A stretch of DNA of 64,000 nucleotides from Microbacterium terregens (GTDB lineage: Bacteria > Actinomycetota > Actinomycetes > Actinomycetales > Microbacteriaceae): contig NZ_BAAAWH010000001.1 of NCBI RefSeq assembly GCF_039534975.1, positions 1,364,001 to 1,428,000 on the forward strand, written 5' to 3'. A program made the translations under genes and the position numbers. Positions 63,638 through 64,000 of this stretch are shown here, piece by piece. The notes beneath the pieces are model-generated. The model ran no database searches. It was not told where the DNA came from and saw only the letters and a program-made list of their open reading frames with translations. Position 1 is the stretch's first letter. Each line of letters starts with the position of its first letter.

Positions 63638-64000
63638 TGGGCAGCGCGACCACTCAGGCCACTGCGGCAGCGACGGCGGCGCTGGCCGCCGTGCCCGCCG
63701 TCGACATCGACACCGCCCGCGAGCTGTTCGCGGCGGCGCATGCCGTCGGGGGCTCGTCGCAGCTGAGCGGCGCGCTGGCCGATTCGTCGGCGCCGGACTC
63801 CGCGCGCTCGAACGTCGTGTCGGCTGTGTTCGGCCCGACGTTCCAGCCCGCGACGGTCTCCCTCCTGCAGTCGATCGTCGCTTCGCGGTGGTCGTCGGCC
63901 GCTGACCTCGTGGACGGCATCGAAGAACTGGCCATCCGCGCCGCGTCGATCGCAGAACCCGATGCCGACGTCGAGGGCGACCTGTTCCGCTTCTCCCGTG
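63637..64000 (+). CDS. atpH: ATP synthase F1 subunit delta, 3' end beyond the window
   Basis: About 121 N-terminal residues of the delta subunit are present, starting MGSATTQATAAATAALAAV and running to the window edge. The sequence includes the helical part that binds F1 (AVFGPTFQPATVSLLQSIV and WSSAADLVDGIEELAI). It starts with a one-base overlap of the atpF stop codon. atpAGDC are expected to follow outside the window. Confidence 0.9.
   Translation, partial: MGSATTQATAAATAALAAVPAVDIDTARELFAAAHAVGGSSQLSGALADSSAPDSARSNVVSAVFGPTFQPATVSLLQSIVASRWSSAADLVDGIEELAIRAASIAEPDADVEGDLFRFSR

Overview
The window is about 70% G+C by eye and carries a gene set typical of a Microbacteriaceae actinobacterium, most likely Microbacterium or a close relative. 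This is inference from a fused 2-oxoglutarate dehydrogenase (Kgd), the GuaB1-type GMP reductase, Rho with a large low-complexity N-terminus, rho-prfA and atp gene order, LAxTG-like anchoring, and many leaderless genes. It is chromosomal. There is no prophage, integron, CRISPR array or insertion sequence; the accessory content is a dispersed family of palindromes and the DUF559 genes they surround.

Layout. 1-9.4 kb: partial Eis-like acetyltransferase, kgd (minus), guaB1, a decayed DUF559/AbiEi-like relic, and two overlapping CNNM/CorC-type transporters. 9.4-13.9 kb: flavin oxidoreductase, NAD(P)H-hydrate dehydratase nnrD, GT87 mannosyltransferase-like protein, thiamine-binding protein, NUDIX hydrolase. 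13.9-17.5 kb: metX and metY (minus), separated by a squalene-cyclase-like gene facing the other way. 17.7-21.4 kb: SDR, ung, GNAT, then an M4 protease overlapping an emfourin-like inhibitor. 21.4-23.0 kb: a DUF559 gene flanked on both sides by CTGTCGCAA/TTGCGACAG palindromes. 23.0-28.0 kb: a complete peptide ABC importer operon. 28.1-42.8 kb: hydrolase, AhpD-like protein, tyrosine phosphatase, an iron-box-controlled SIP protein, arginase, TPM protein with PspA, a sortase-substrate-like protein, DUF3097, trmB, MFS, CPBP-like protease, a guanidine-III riboswitch with its Gdx-type SMR exporter, a possible sRNA, tRNA-Arg(CCG), SGNH hydrolase and transglutaminase. 42.8-54.0 kb: a second palindrome array, argS, a DUF2993 protein, and the aspartate-family run lysA-hom-thrC-thrB followed by rho and prfA. 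54.1-58.3 kb: a second DUF559 gene bracketed by a different palindrome, a holin-fold membrane protein, and cysK-cysK-cysE (minus). 58.4-64.0 kb: prmC, tsaC, a WecA-like transferase, an AtpI-like protein and atpBEFH (atpH cut by the window end).

How it fits together. Sulfur and aspartate-family metabolism is concentrated here: metX/metY for direct sulfhydrylation, cysE/cysK for cysteine, and hom/thrC/thrB/lysA. Translation functions (argS, tRNA-Arg, prfA, prmC, tsaC, trmB) are interspersed.

The most unusual signal is that each of the two intact DUF559 genes sits inside its own distinct palindrome class, an arrangement that recalls REP/REPIN sequences around RAYT transposases. A third relative has decayed near 6.5 kb. 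Other notable points are the guanidine-III riboswitch, a run of TANNNT-N6-start leaderless promoters, and strong apparent enrichment of the heptamer GGATGCC/GGCATCC.
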